Shown in pieces: positions 23,744 through 33,592 of a stretch of DNA of 64,000 bases. Source of the stretch: Alcanivorax sp. DSM 26293 (GTDB lineage: Bacteria > Pseudomonadota > Gammaproteobacteria > Pseudomonadales > Alcanivoracaceae); NCBI RefSeq assembly GCF_900107995.1, contig NZ_FNUM01000006.1, positions 124,001-188,000 on the forward strand. Reading direction: 5' to 3'. The notes under the pieces were generated by a model, which saw nothing but the letters and a program-made list of their open reading frames with translations, ran no database searches and was not told where the DNA came from. Both the position numbers and the translations under genes were made by a program. The stretch's first letter is position 1, and every line of letters starts with the position of its first letter.

Positions 23744-26320
23744 ATGCGCTTACCCACCTGGACCCGATACCTGCTCCTTCTCCTGATTGCCGGCGCCGGT
23801 GGCGGGTTATCCATTTTGGCCGCCAGTTATCTGTATCTGGCTCCACAACTCCCCCCAGCCAGCCAGATCCGCGAAGTGGAATACCAGATTCCACTGCGCA
23901 TTTACAGCAATGATATAAAACTTATTGCCGAATACGGGGAAAAGCGCCGACAACCGGTATCCTTTGACGAATTGCCGAAAACCCTGGTCCAGGCGGTGCT
24001 GGCCGCAGAGGATGAACGCTTTTTCAGGCACAACGGGGTCGACCTGAAAGGCCTGGTGCGGGCCGCGGTGGAATTGGCACGCTATCGGGAAATCCGCTCC
24101 GGCGGCTCCACCATCACCATGCAGGTGGCGCGCAACTTCTTCCTCAGCCGTGACCAGCGCTTCCTGCGCAAATTCAACGAAATCGTGCTGGCCATCCAGA
24201 TTGAGCGGGTGCTCAGCAAGGAAGAGATTCTCGAGCTTTACCTGAACAAGATCTATCTCGGCCACCGGGCCTATGGGGCAGAAGCCGCCGCCCAAGTGTA
24301 CTACGGCAAATCCGTCGGCGAACTCAATATCGCCCAACAGGCAATGATTGCCGGCCTGCCAAAGGCTCCTTCCGCTTACAACCCGATCACCAACCCGGAG
24401 CGGGCCAGAATAAGACGTAACTGGATTCTGTTCCGCATGGAAGAAACCGGGGCGCTGACTCGCGAAGAACGCGAAATTGCCCAGTCCGAGCCTGTCAGTG
24501 CCCGCTTCCATGCCGCCCAGCCTGAAGTGGATGCTGCCTATGTGGGGGAAATGGTACGCCTGCAGGCCGCCAGGCTGGTGGAGCAGGACATTTTCACCGA
24601 CGGCATTCGCATCATTACCACCATCGACAGCAAACGGCAGACCGCGGCTGTCCAGGCACTGCGAGCCGGCCTTCACAGCTATGACGAGCGCCATGGTTAT
24701 CGCGGGCCGCTGGCACAACGGGACGTGAGCGCAGCGCCGACGCTGCCAGCCATCAGCGCTTCCGACAATGAGCAGCCCCCTGCGGAGGAGAGCGAACTGC
24801 CCGCACAGGCTGAAAAAGCGGAAATCGAGAAAACCATTACCGGACTGGACCCCAACGTGGCCCACTGGGTTGCCATGATCCGCGACCAGCAACGTATCGG
24901 CCCGCTGCAACCGGTCATCGTTACCCGAGTGGGAGAAGAGGATGCCGACATCCTTTTCCGGGACGGCAAACGCGCCCGGCTTGCCTGGGAGGACATCCGC
25001 TGGGCTCGCCCGCAGCTCAACAACAAGTATGTGGGAGAAGAACCCAAGACCGCCGGCGATGTACTATCCCGTGGCGATATTATTCGCGTTCGCCCCGTGG
25101 GCCCGGAGGAAAGTCGCCGCTGGCGCCTGGCCCAGCTCCCCGCTGCACAGTCGGCACTGGTCTCGCTGGACCCGTCCAATGGGGCTGTGGTCGCCATGCA
25201 GGGCGGCTACAGCTTCTCTGCGTCGAACTTCAACCGGGCCGTACAAAGCGAGCGCCAGGCCGGCTCCGTGTTCAAACCCTTTATCTATACCTCGGCCATG
25301 GAAAACGGCTTCACCCCCGCCTCCATCATCAACGATGCGCCGGTGGTGTTCGATGACGACAAACTGGAAACCGCCTGGCGTCCCACCGGAGCCAGCGGCA
25401 AGTTCTACGGCCCCACCCGCATGCGCGAAGCCCTGTATCGCTCGCTGAACCTGGTCTCCATTCGTATTCTGCGCCAGATCGGCATCAGCCAGGCCATGAA
25501 CACCCTGAAACGCTTCGGCCTTCCTGCAGAAGGCTTCCAGCGCGACCTGTCCCTGGCACTGGGCAGTGCCAGCGTCACCCCGATGGATATCGCCACTGCC
25601 TACAGCGTTTTTGCCAACGGTGGTTACCGGGTCACCCCCTGGGCCATTCAACGTATCGAGAACGCCGATGGCGACATCCTCTGGCAGGCACCGGAAGTGA
25701 TACTCTGCGAACCTCCCTGCCTGCCCCCCCTGGCGCTGACAGACGACAATATCAAACCTGCCACCCCTGAGGACTCCAGCCCGGACAGCGAGGACAGCAC
25801 CGACGAGCCAGTGGTGACAATACAGCCTGACCCGGTCATGGCCCCCCGGGTACTGGATCCGCGTATTGCCTGGTTGATGGACTCCATGCTGCAGGACGTG
25901 ATCCGCGCAGGGACCGGCAGCAAGGCAAGGGCTCTGGGCCGCGATGACCTGGCCGGCAAGACCGGCACCACCAACGACCAGGTGGACGCCTGGTTCTCCG
26001 GTTATTCTCCGGATCTGGTCGCCACCGTCTGGGTCGGTTTCGACAACCCGGCCAATCTGGGTTGGGGCGAATATGGTGGCAAGGCAGCCCTGCCAATCTG
26101 GATCGACTACATGGGCCCGGCCCTGGAAGGCATTCCTGAACGGCAACTGGAGCAGCCCTCCGGCATCGCCACCGTACGCATCGACCCGGACAGTGGTCTG
26201 CTGGCGCGCCCGGACAACCCCAATGCCATCCGCGAATACTTTATTGAGGATCAGGTGCCCGAGCTGGAGCCCCAGCGCGGCCCGGGTGGTGGCACCAGTG
26301 CCCCCGAGCAAATTTTCTGA
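23744..26320 (+). CDS. mrcA: Penicillin-binding protein 1A (bifunctional)
   Basis: Class A penicillin-binding protein with glycosyltransferase and transpeptidase activity in peptidoglycan synthesis, anchored in the inner membrane. 858 residues. One N-terminal membrane helix (about 9-30). Glycosyltransferase motifs AAEDERFFRHNGVD (catalytic E89) and GGSTITMQVARN. An OB-like insert (about 320-470). Transpeptidase: S508-V-F-K511 active site, the later SLN triad, and KTGTT at 739-743. A Pro/Glu/Asp-rich insert lies before the KTG box (about 670-700). Divergence from pilM is the classic arrangement. A strong terminator follows. Confidence 0.97.
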   Translation: MRLPTWTRYLLLLLIAGAGGGLSILAASYLYLAPQLPPASQIREVEYQIPLRIYSNDIKLIAEYGEKRRQPVSFDELPKTLVQAVLAAEDERFFRHNGVDLKGLVRAAVELARYREIRSGGSTITMQVARNFFLSRDQRFLRKFNEIVLAIQIERVLSKEEILELYLNKIYLGHRAYGAEAAAQVYYGKSVGELNIAQQAMIAGLPKAPSAYNPITNPERARIRRNWILFRMEETGALTREEREIAQSEPVSARFHAAQPEVDAAYVGEMVRLQAARLVEQDIFTDGIRIITTIDSKRQTAAVQALRAGLHSYDERHGYRGPLAQRDVSAAPTLPAISASDNEQPPAEESELPAQAEKAEIEKTITGLDPNVAHWVAMIRDQQRIGPLQPVIVTRVGEEDADILFRDGKRARLAWEDIRWARPQLNNKYVGEEPKTAGDVLSRGDIIRVRPVGPEESRRWRLAQLPAAQSALVSLDPSNGAVVAMQGGYSFSASNFNRAVQSERQAGSVFKPFIYTSAMENGFTPASIINDAPVVFDDDKLETAWRPTGASGKFYGPTRMREALYRSLNLVSIRILRQIGISQAMNTLKRFGLPAEGFQRDLSLALGSASVTPMDIATAYSVFANGGYRVTPWAIQRIENADGDILWQAPEVILCEPPCLPPLALTDDNIKPATPEDSSPDSEDSTDEPVVTIQPDPVMAPRVLDPRIAWLMDSMLQDVIRAGTGSKARALGRDDLAGKTGTTNDQVDAWFSGYSPDLVATVWVGFDNPANLGWGEYGGKAALPIWIDYMGPALEGIPERQLEQPSGIATVRIDPDSGLLARPDNPNAIREYFIEDQVPELEPQRGPGGGTSAPEQIF

Positions 26321-26360
26321 ACGGCCCGCGATAGCGCCGGGCATTGCCTGGCGCCTGACC

Positions 26361-26400
26361 AGCCATAAAAAAACCGCCTTCCGGCGGTTTTTTTATGGCT
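26361..26400. terminator. Bidirectional terminator between mrcA and maeB
   Basis: A 40-base perfect palindrome: AGCCATAAAAAAACCGCC with its complement, loop TTCC. GC stem with A-run and T-run on the two sides, so it serves both converging genes. Confidence 0.95.
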
Positions 26401-26411
26401 GACTGCTTCTC

Positions 26412-27686
26412 CTACAACTCGGGAAAAATCTCATCCAGCGAGTTCAATGGATAGTGGGAAGGATACCCCTTGCGAGCCACACCACAATCCACTGCCGCAC
26501 GGGCGACTGCGGAGGACACCCGCCCCAGAAGACGCGGGTCATTGGGTTTGGGAATAATGTAGTCGGCACCGAAGGTCAGCGGCTCCCCACCATAGGCATC
26601 CAGCACTTCCTGAGGCGGCGCCTCTCGCACCAGCTCGGCAATGGCATGCACTGCGGCGATCTTCATTTCCTCGGTGATTGAGGTGGAACGGACATCCAGC
26701 GCCCCCCGGAACATGTACGGGAAACACAGCACATTGTTCACCTGGTTGGGGAAATCAGAACGCCCGGTAGCCACAATCGCATCCGGGCGAGCCGCCTTGG
26801 CCACCTCCGGACGGATCTCCGGATCCGGGTTGGCCAGCGCAAAGATGATCGGCTTGGGCGCCATCTTCTTGACCATTTCCGGTGTCAGCATGTCCGGTCC
26901 GGACACACCGATAAACACATCCGCATCTTCCACCGCATCGTTGAGAGTGCGTTTGTCAGTGTCGTTGGCCAGTGCCGCCTTATACTGGTTGAGATCATCG
27001 CGACGACTGTGAATCACGCCCTTGCGATCCAGCACCAGGATATTTTCCTTGCGCGCGCCCATCTCGATCAGCAGCCGCACCGATGCCACGCCTGCGGCAC
27101 CGGCACCCACACAGACCACCTTGATGTCTTCGATACGCTTTTTCTGAATTTCCAGCGCATTGATCAGACCCGCACCCACCACAATGGCGGTACCGTGCTG
27201 ATCATCGTGGAACACCGGCACATCGCACTGTTCTTTGAGGATGCGCTCAATCTCGAAACATTCCGGCGCCCGGATATCTTCCAGGTTAATGCCGCCAAAG
27301 GTGCGATGGATGCGCACCACCGTGTCGATAAAGGCCTGGGAGTCTTCCGCGTCCACTTCGATATCAAACACATCGATACCGGCAAACAGCTTGAACAGAA
27401 TCCCCTTGCCTTCCATCACTGGCTTGGACGCCAGCGCGCCCAGGTTGCCAAGACCGAGAATGGCCGTGCCATCACTGATCACAGCCACCAGATTGCCCTT
27501 GGCAGTAAAACGGTAGGCCAGCTCCGGCTCGCGGGCGATTTCACGCACCGGCTCCGCCACGCCCGGACTGTAGGCCAGGCTCAGGTCACGGCTGGTTGCC
27601 GCCGGCTTGGTCACCTCAACGCTGATTTTCCCTGGCCGCGGTTTGGCGTGGTATTCTAGGGCCGCCGTTCTCAAATCCTCAGACAT
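26412..27686 (-). CDS. maeB: Malic enzyme (single-domain form)
   Basis: Oxidative decarboxylation of malate to pyruvate with NAD(P). 424 residues: malic N-terminal domain with YSPGVAEPVREIA and the active-site Lys in the following strand, SDGTAILGLGNLG, catalytic and metal residues in FHDDQHGTA, then a Rossmann domain with VCVGAGAAGVAS. The phosphotransacetylase-like C-terminal domain of the 750-residue MaeB is absent, and the gene ends cleanly before a terminator, so this is a natural short form. NAD versus NADP use cannot be decided by eye. Confidence 0.93.
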   Translation of the reverse strand: MSEDLRTAALEYHAKPRPGKISVEVTKPAATSRDLSLAYSPGVAEPVREIAREPELAYRFTAKGNLVAVISDGTAILGLGNLGALASKPVMEGKGILFKLFAGIDVFDIEVDAEDSQAFIDTVVRIHRTFGGINLEDIRAPECFEIERILKEQCDVPVFHDDQHGTAIVVGAGLINALEIQKKRIEDIKVVCVGAGAAGVASVRLLIEMGARKENILVLDRKGVIHSRRDDLNQYKAALANDTDKRTLNDAVEDADVFIGVSGPDMLTPEMVKKMAPKPIIFALANPDPEIRPEVAKAARPDAIVATGRSDFPNQVNNVLCFPYMFRGALDVRSTSITEEMKIAAVHAIAELVREAPPQEVLDAYGGEPLTFGADYIIPKPNDPRLLGRVSSAVARAAVDCGVARKGYPSHYPLNSLDEIFPEL

Positions 27687-27760
27687 GCTGGTCTCCGCTG
27701 GTCCCTAAGTCGGGCTAAACTGTCAGGCTAAACACTGTGTACGCAAGGTCTTAAAGCAAA

Positions 27761-27780
27761 AAGCACCCCGCAGGGTGCTT
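27761..27780 (-). terminator. Terminator of rpmE
   Basis: AAGCACCC (27761-27768), CGCA, GGGTGCTT (27773-27780), followed on the minus strand by a T-run. It lies 36 bases past the rpmE stop. Confidence 0.85.
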
Positions 27781-27815
27781 TTCAAAGGCTACATAAACTG
27801 CGGTGAAGACGCCGT

Positions 27816-28034
27816 TCAGTCCTTCTTGCTGCGCATCATGCCGAAACGCTGCTTGAACTTGTCGATCTGACCACCGCTGTCGGCCTGCTTCTGCTTGCCA
27901 GTATAGAAAGGATGGCAAGAAGAACAAACGTCCAAGGCCATGTCACCACCACGGGTGGAACGGCTTTCGATAACATTACCGCAGCTACAGGTATAGGTCG
28001 CTGCCTGGTATTCGGGATGAATCTCTGGTTTCAT
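27816..28034 (-). CDS. rpmE: Ribosomal protein bL31 (zinc form)
   Basis: Large-subunit ribosomal protein L31. 72 residues from ATG 28034 (GGAG upstream). The four zinc ligands C16, C18, C37 and C40 (CSCG and CSSC) are present, so this is the zinc-containing form and can act as a zinc store. HPFYTGKQ is the standard L31 motif. Divergent from priA as in enterobacteria and pseudomonads. Upstream in-frame starts would add residues not found in L31. Confidence 0.97.
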   Translation of the reverse strand: MKPEIHPEYQAATYTCSCGNVIESRSTRGGDMALDVCSSCHPFYTGKQKQADSGGQIDKFKQRFGMMRSKKD

Positions 28035-28181
28035 TGCTGAGCTCCAATCTGTGTCGCTACCTGCCTCTACGACAGGCACCACACGGCTTGCGTCTGGGAA
28101 AAAGAAGGCGAATCATAACAGCTTGGCCCCAATCCGCAAGCGCTGAGCGCGTCTCAGACGCTTCAGGCTTCAGGAAATCCC

Positions 28182-30353
28182 GTGTCAGCCAAGAAAACCC
28201 TGCAAATTGCCCTGCCGGTGCCGTTACCGGGCTGCTTCGACTATCTGTACCCGGGAACCACTCCGCCAGCGCGTGGCTCACGGGTGCAGGTCCCTTTCGG
28301 TCGACGCACCCTGGTGGGCCTGGTTCACGGCCACGGTCTCAGCGATCACCCGAAACTGAAAGCCATCCAGCGGGTACTGGACGACACCCCGGTCCTGCCG
28401 GAGGAACTCTACCGGCTATGCGAACGGGCGGCCCGCTACTACCACCACCCACTGGGCGAAGTGCTCAGCTATGCCCTGCCGGCCCTGCTGCGCCAGGGCA
28501 ACGATGCCGAGGCCAGCCAGGAAAAACGCTGGCAAATTACCGAACGCGGGCAGCATGTCAGTGACGACCAGCTCAGCCGCGCCCCGCGACAGCGCCAGGC
28601 CCTGCACACCCTGCGCGACCACCCCAAAGGCCTGAGCAGCACCATGCTGGCGGCCCTGGATGTACCCGCCGCCGCTCTGACCAGTCTGCGTGACAAGGGC
28701 TGGGCGGAACAGGTAACGCAGGAGGACAGTGCGCCCCCCAGGGACATTCTTGCCCAGGCGCCACTGGCCGCCAACGCGGAGCAGCGCAAGGCGATCCGCG
28801 CTCTGGAGGAGGCCCGGGGCTTCTCCCCCTTCCTCCTTGACGGCGTTACCGGCAGCGGCAAGACCGAAGTCTACCTGCAGGCCATGACTGCGCATCTGGC
28901 CGCCGGCAAACAGGTACTGGTGCTGATTCCGGAAATCGGCCTGACGCCCCAGACCGTACAGCGTTTCCGCCAGCGCTTCGCCGTGCCGGTGGCGACCCTG
29001 CACTCCGGTCTCACCGATCGGGAACGTCTGGACAACTGGCTGGCCGCCCGTGACGGCAAGGCACGCATCATCATCGGCACCCGCTCCGCCATCTTTACAC
29101 CGCTGGCCGCCCCGGGGCTGATCATCGTCGACGAAGCCCACGACGCCTCCCTGAAACAGCAGGACGGCTTTCGCTTTCACGCCCGCGACCTGGCCACCTG
29201 GCGGGCCCAGCAACTGGATATTCCCGTGGTGCTGGGCAGTGCCACCCCGGCCCTGGAAACCCTGCAACTGGCCCGGGATGAACGCTTCCAGTGGCTGAAA
29301 CTTTCCCATCGCGCCACGGACCAGGGGCGCCCGCCCATCGAAATCCTCGACGGCACCCTGGCCGCCCCCGGCCAGCCACTGCTCCCCCAGTCCCTGCAGG
29401 CGATCAAGCACTGCGTGGAGCAGGGCAACCAGGCGCTGGTCTTTATCAACCGGCGCGGTTACGCCCCCATGATTCTCTGTCAGGATTGCGGCTGGCAGGC
29501 GGATTGCCGCCGCTGCGACAGCACACTGACCTGGCATCGCAGCGAGGGCAGCCTGCGCTGCCATCACTGTGGCTACCAGCAACGAGTCCCCCCACGCTGC
29601 CCGGAGTGCGGCTCCAGCGCCATCCACGAAGCCGGTTGCGGCACAGAAAAAATCACTGAACTACTGGAGCAGTCACAACAGGCCCCGGTGATTCGCATCG
29701 ACCGGGACGCCACCCGTCGCAAGGGCAGCCTGGACGCCCACCTTGCCACCATCCAGCAGGGCAAACCGGCGGTGATGGTGGGGACCCAGATGCTGGCCAA
29801 GGGTCACCACTTTCCGAATCTCACCCTGGTGGTCATTCTTGAAATGGATGCAGGGTTCCTCAGCGCTGACTTCCGCGGTCCGGAACAGGCCGCGCAATTG
29901 ATGCTGCAGGTGGCCGGACGAAGCGGCCGGGAAGGCAAAGGCCGGGTTTTATTGCAAACCCGCCACCCGGATCATCCGCTCCTGCAACTGGCTGCCAGCG
30001 GCGACTATGCGGCCCTGGCCAGTGCCCTGCTGGAAGAGCGGAAGATGGCCGGCCTGCCCCCCTTTGGCCACCTGGCCCTGTTCCGTTGCGAAGCCATGAG
30101 CATGGGCAAGGCCATGGAATTTCTGCAACAGCTGGCCGGCATACCGCTACCCCCGGACGTCCATCTGCTGGGGCCGGTACCGGCGCCCATGGAAAGGCGC
30201 GCCGGGCGCTATCGCACCCAGATGTTGCTGCAGTGCGCTCAGCGCGCACCCCTGCATCAGGCCATCAGTGTGCTGCTGGAACAGGCGCGCACCCTGCCCG
30301 CCGGCCGCCAGTGTCGCTGGCATCTGGATGTGGATCCGATCGATATGCTGTAA
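28182..30353 (+). CDS. priA: Primosomal protein N' PriA helicase
   Basis: Superfamily 2 3'-5' DNA helicase that restarts collapsed replication forks. 723 residues from a GTG start. Order: N-terminal 3' DNA-binding domain with LPGCFDYLYPG, winged helix, helicase core with Walker A GVTGSGKT (221-228) and DEAH (317-320), an eight-cysteine zinc region (CQDCGWQADCRRC, then CHHC and CPEC), and a C-terminal domain. A frequent order is priA-argS-ftsN, seen here. Confidence 0.98.
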   Translation: MSAKKTLQIALPVPLPGCFDYLYPGTTPPARGSRVQVPFGRRTLVGLVHGHGLSDHPKLKAIQRVLDDTPVLPEELYRLCERAARYYHHPLGEVLSYALPALLRQGNDAEASQEKRWQITERGQHVSDDQLSRAPRQRQALHTLRDHPKGLSSTMLAALDVPAAALTSLRDKGWAEQVTQEDSAPPRDILAQAPLAANAEQRKAIRALEEARGFSPFLLDGVTGSGKTEVYLQAMTAHLAAGKQVLVLIPEIGLTPQTVQRFRQRFAVPVATLHSGLTDRERLDNWLAARDGKARIIIGTRSAIFTPLAAPGLIIVDEAHDASLKQQDGFRFHARDLATWRAQQLDIPVVLGSATPALETLQLARDERFQWLKLSHRATDQGRPPIEILDGTLAAPGQPLLPQSLQAIKHCVEQGNQALVFINRRGYAPMILCQDCGWQADCRRCDSTLTWHRSEGSLRCHHCGYQQRVPPRCPECGSSAIHEAGCGTEKITELLEQSQQAPVIRIDRDATRRKGSLDAHLATIQQGKPAVMVGTQMLAKGHHFPNLTLVVILEMDAGFLSADFRGPEQAAQLMLQVAGRSGREGKGRVLLQTRHPDHPLLQLAASGDYAALASALLEERKMAGLPPFGHLALFRCEAMSMGKAMEFLQQLAGIPLPPDVHLLGPVPAPMERRAGRYRTQMLLQCAQRAPLHQAISVLLEQARTLPAGRQCRWHLDVDPIDML

Positions 30354-30454
30354 GACGGCGCCGGACCTGACGTCCGGCGCATGCGCCAGCGGGCCTTTTC
30401 CCGTACAATCGCCGCCCACCAGAACGGCCCCGATGCCCTCCACAAAAGAATGTC

Positions 30455-32209
30455 ATGAAAGAACGCCTGATAACCCTGATCGACAACGCCCTGGACACCC
30501 TGATAGCCGAAGGGACTCTGCCCGCCGAGGCCAAACGCCCGGCGCAGATCGACCGTACCAAGGACAAGAGCCACGGCGACTTCGCCACCAATATCGCCCT
30601 GATGCTGGCTAAACCCGCCGGCATGAAGCCTCGCGATCTGGCGGAAAAACTGATCGCGGCCCTGCCTGCCGACAACGCCGTGGCCAAGGTGGAAATCGCC
30701 GGACCCGGCTTCATCAACTTCTTCCAGGCCGATGACTGGCTTACCGGCCTGCTGGATCAGGCCCTGGCCGACGAGCATCTGGGCGTAGCCCGTCCGGTGC
30801 AGGCACAGACCGTGGTGGTGGACTATTCCTCCCCCAACCTGGCCAAGGAAATGCACGTGGGGCACCTGCGCTCCTCCATCATCGGCGATGCCGTGGTGCG
30901 CACCCTGGAATTCCTTGGCCACAAGGTGGTTCGCCAGAACCATGTGGGCGACTGGGGCACCCAGTTCGGCATGCTGCTGGCCTACCTGGAAGAACAGAAA
31001 AGCGAAGAAAGCGACACCGAGCTGTCCCGTGAGCTGGGCGACCTGGAAGGCTTCTACCGCGCCGCCAAGCAACGTTTTGACGAATCCGACGCCTTTGCCA
31101 CCCGAGCTCGAAGCCTGGTGGTAAAACTGCAGGCTGGCGACGAAGACTGCCTGGCCCTGTGGCGGGAATTCAACAGCGTGTCCCTGAGCCACTGCCAGGC
31201 CGTCTATGACCGCCTGGGCGTCAGCCTCACCCCGGCGGACGTGCGCGGCGAGAGCGCCTACAACGATGACCTGGCCCAGGTGGTCAGCGACCTGGACGCC
31301 AAAGGCCTGCTCAGCGAAGACCAGGGCGCCCAGTGCGTGTTCATGGACGAATTCAAGAACAAGGAAGGCGCCCCGCTCCCGGTGATCGTGAAAAAAGCCG
31401 ACGGCGGTTATCTCTACGCCACCACCGACCTGGCTGCCCTGCGCTACCGGGCCGGCACCCTGCATGCCGATCGCATGCTCTACTTCGTGGACCAGCGTCA
31501 GGCCCTGCATTTCCAGCAGATGTTCAGCCTGGCCAAACGGGCCGGCTTTGTCCCGGAAAACACCGCGCTGGAACACATGGGCTTCGGCACCATGAACGGC
31601 CCGGACGGTCGCCCGTTCAAGACCCGCGACGGCGGCACCGTCAAACTGATCGACCTGCTTGATGAAGCCGAACAGCGGGCCTACACCCTGGTCCGCGACA
31701 AGAACCCGAAACTGGACGACTCGGCCCTGCGCACCATTGCCCATGCCGTTGGCATTGGCGCGGTGAAATACGCAGATCTGTCCAAGAACCGCAGCAGCGA
31801 CTACATTTTCAATTTCGAACAGATGCTCAGCTTCGAAGGCAACACCGCCCCCTACCTGCTTTACGCCTACACCCGGGTGGCCAGCGTATTCCGCAAGGCG
31901 GGCCTGGACATGGCCGACGTCAACGGCGACTTCCTGCTTCAGGAAGAGGCGGAACAGGCCCTGGCCGCCCGTCTGGTGCAATTCGGGGAAGTGCTGGAAA
32001 GCGTGGCCGAAAAGGGTCTGCCCCACCTGCTGTGCACCTATCTGTATGACGTGGCCGGCCTGTTTTCCACATTTTACGAGCATTGCCCGATCCTCTCCGG
32101 CGACAATGAGGCCCTGAAGCAGAGCCGCCTGAAACTGGCCGCCCTCACAGCCCGCACCCTGAAACAGGGCATGGAACTGCTGGGCCTGAGCCCGCTCGAA
32201 CGGATGTAG
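30455..32209 (+). CDS. argS: Arginyl-tRNA synthetase
   Basis: Class I aminoacyl-tRNA synthetase charging tRNA-Arg. 584 residues. N-terminal Add-1 domain, then [16 protein letters not shown] with HVGH as the HIGH motif (134-137), the catalytic fold, and the C-terminal all-helical anticodon domain ending GLSPLERM. Follows priA by about 100 bases; ftsN-like gene follows by 21. Confidence 0.98.
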   Translation: MKERLITLIDNALDTLIAEGTLPAEAKRPAQIDRTKDKSHGDFATNIALMLAKPAGMKPRDLAEKLIAALPADNAVAKVEIAGPGFINFFQADDWLTGLLDQALADEHLGVARPVQAQTVVVDYSSPNLAKEMHVGHLRSSIIGDAVVRTLEFLGHKVVRQNHVGDWGTQFGMLLAYLEEQKSEESDTELSRELGDLEGFYRAAKQRFDESDAFATRARSLVVKLQAGDEDCLALWREFNSVSLSHCQAVYDRLGVSLTPADVRGESAYNDDLAQVVSDLDAKGLLSEDQGAQCVFMDEFKNKEGAPLPVIVKKADGGYLYATTDLAALRYRAGTLHADRMLYFVDQRQALHFQQMFSLAKRAGFVPENTALEHMGFGTMNGPDGRPFKTRDGGTVKLIDLLDEAEQRAYTLVRDKNPKLDDSALRTIAHAVGIGAVKYADLSKNRSSDYIFNFEQMLSFEGNTAPYLLYAYTRVASVFRKAGLDMADVNGDFLLQEEAEQALAARLVQFGEVLESVAEKGLPHLLCTYLYDVAGLFSTFYEHCPILSGDNEALKQSRLKLAALTARTLKQGMELLGLSPLERM

Positions 32210-32230
32210 CCGAGAACCACAGGACTCCCC

Positions 32231-32860
32231 ATGGCAAAGAACACCAACAAACGAGGGGCCAGCCGCGGCCCGGTACGCAAGAAGAGCCAACGCCAGGTCC
32301 CGGGCTGGGTGTGGCTGTTCACGGGTCTGATGGTCGGTCTGTTCGTGGCTTTCCTGTTTCACCTGGGCAAGACCCAGATGGAGCAAGGCGGCAACGGCAA
32401 GGTGGCACAGAAACCGGCACAACCTGCCAAACCGACCAAACCCGCTCCGAAAAAGGACAGCAGCGACGAGTCCCCGCAGTTCGACTTCTATGCGGTACTG
32501 CCGAAAATGGAAGTGATCGTGCCGCAGAATGAAGGCGACTCCGGCACTCGCAAGAGCCGTGATACCGCCCAGGACAAACCCGCCAGCGAGCGCAAGTCAA
32601 ACGCTGGCACCCGCTCCAGCAACGAACGCTATTTGCTGCAGGCGGGCAGCTTCCGCCGCAACGAAGATGCCGACCGCCGCCGGGCGGAGTTGATCCTCAA
32701 GGGGTTCGACGCCGCCATCCAGTCCGTGGATCTGGAAAGCGGCGACAGCTGGCACCGGGTCATGATCGGCCCCTACGACAACCTCAACGCCATGCATCGT
32801 GCCCAGGACCAACTGGCCGGCAATGGTATCGAGACCCTGCCGATCAAAATGAAAAAATAG
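32231..32860 (+). CDS. ftsN: FtsN-like cell division protein with SPOR domain
   Basis: Bitopic divisome protein. 209 residues: basic cytoplasmic N-terminus (KKSQRQVPGWVW), one membrane helix (about 27-45), a Lys/Pro-rich periplasmic linker, and a SPOR domain (about 132-209, YLLQAGSFRRNEDADRRRAEL ... DSWHRVMIGPY) that binds septal peptidoglycan. The position after priA and argS and before hslV matches ftsN in Pseudomonas. Sequence identity to E. coli FtsN is typically low, so the name rests on layout and context. Confidence 0.88.
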   Translation: MAKNTNKRGASRGPVRKKSQRQVPGWVWLFTGLMVGLFVAFLFHLGKTQMEQGGNGKVAQKPAQPAKPTKPAPKKDSSDESPQFDFYAVLPKMEVIVPQNEGDSGTRKSRDTAQDKPASERKSNAGTRSSNERYLLQAGSFRRNEDADRRRAELILKGFDAAIQSVDLESGDSWHRVMIGPYDNLNAMHRAQDQLAGNGIETLPIKMKK

Positions 32861-32873
32861 GCGCAGGCGCACA

Positions 32874-32901
32874 GCGGAGATGGGCGCACGCCCATTTCCG
32901 C
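32874..32901. terminator. Hairpin after ftsN
   Basis: GCGGAGATGGGCG (32874-32886) pairs with CGCCCATTTCCGC (32889-32901), with one G-T pair and a two-base loop. There is no T-run after it, so termination is only probable. Confidence 0.5.
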
Positions 32902-32979
32902 CCTTAAGGTCCCACCTTCACCCGGCGACTGTGCGCGGCCACCCTGCGCTCGGCTCCACCTGCAGCCAGCCGCGAAACG

Positions 32980-32999
32980 ATTAACGGTTAATTGCCTTC
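32980..32999. repeat. Partial copy of family C repeat edge
   Basis: ATTAACGGTTAATTGCCT matches TATTAACGGTTAACTGCTT at the edge of the family C element near 46.08 kb except at a few bases. No hairpin body is present. It lies just upstream of the hslV heat-shock promoter. Confidence 0.4.
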
Positions 33000-33006
33000 A
33001 ATTCCC

Positions 33007-33034
33007 CTTGAATCCCCTACCACCAGCCCCACAT
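33007..33034 (+). promoter_or_regulatory. Sigma-32 heat-shock promoter of hslVU
   Basis: CTTGAAT (33007-33013), 13 bases, CCCCACAT (33027-33034). The consensus is CTTGAAA, 11-16 bases, CCCCATnT. It ends 29 bases before the GTG start of hslV. This agrees with heat control of hslVU elsewhere. Confidence 0.85.
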
Positions 33035-33063
33035 CTGCAGAATCACTGTGAAAGGAGCTGAAT

Positions 33064-33588
33064 GTGACCACGATCGTATCCGTACGCCGCGGCAATAGCG
33101 TTGTGATTGGCGGTGACGGCCAGGTGTCACTGGGCAACACCGTCATGAAAGGCAATGCCCGCAAGGTGCGCCGGCTCTACCACGGCAAGGTCATTGCCGG
33201 GTTTGCCGGCGGTACCGCCGACGCCTTTACCCTGTTTGAGCGATTTGAAGCGCAGCTGGAAAAACACCAGGGCCATCTGGTTCGTGCCGCTGTGGAGCTG
33301 GCCAAGGACTGGCGCACCGACCGCGCCCTGCGTCGCCTGGAGGCCCTGCTGGCCGTGGCCGACAAGGAAGCCTCCCTGATCATCACCGGCAATGGCGATG
33401 TCATCGAGCCGGAAAATGACCTGATCGCCATCGGCTCCGGCGGCCCCTTTGCCCAGGCTGCCGCCACCGCCCTCCTGCATAACACCGAGTTGGCCGCCGG
33501 GGATATTGTCGAAAAGAGCCTGACCATCGCCGGCGATATCTGCGTCTACACCAATCAACAGCAAACCATTGAAGAATTGAGCTGGTAA
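33064..33588 (+). CDS. hslV: ATP-dependent protease peptidase subunit HslV
   Basis: Threonine peptidase of the HslVU two-ring protease. 174 residues from GTG 33064 with AAGGAG upstream. After Met removal the N-terminal Thr2 (TTIVSVRR) is the nucleophile; [23 protein letters not shown] and [15 protein letters not shown] are hallmark segments. Four bases separate it from hslU. A sigma-32-type promoter lies directly upstream. Confidence 0.99.
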   Translation: MTTIVSVRRGNSVVIGGDGQVSLGNTVMKGNARKVRRLYHGKVIAGFAGGTADAFTLFERFEAQLEKHQGHLVRAAVELAKDWRTDRALRRLEALLAVADKEASLIITGNGDVIEPENDLIAIGSGGPFAQAAATALLHNTELAAGDIVEKSLTIAGDICVYTNQQQTIEELSW

Positions 33589-33592
33589 TCCG

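Noticed and set aside
25064-26344. 426-codon minus-strand frame opposite mrcA
   Set aside because: Antisense shadow; mrcA is intact through its terminator.
26412-27686. Truncated maeB pseudogene
   Set aside because: The missing phosphotransacetylase domain is absent in a known short class of malic enzymes, and the gene ends cleanly before a terminator.
30257-32422. 721-codon minus-strand frame opposite argS and part of priA
   Set aside because: Mirror of codon bias; product lacks domains and both plus-strand genes are complete and recognised.
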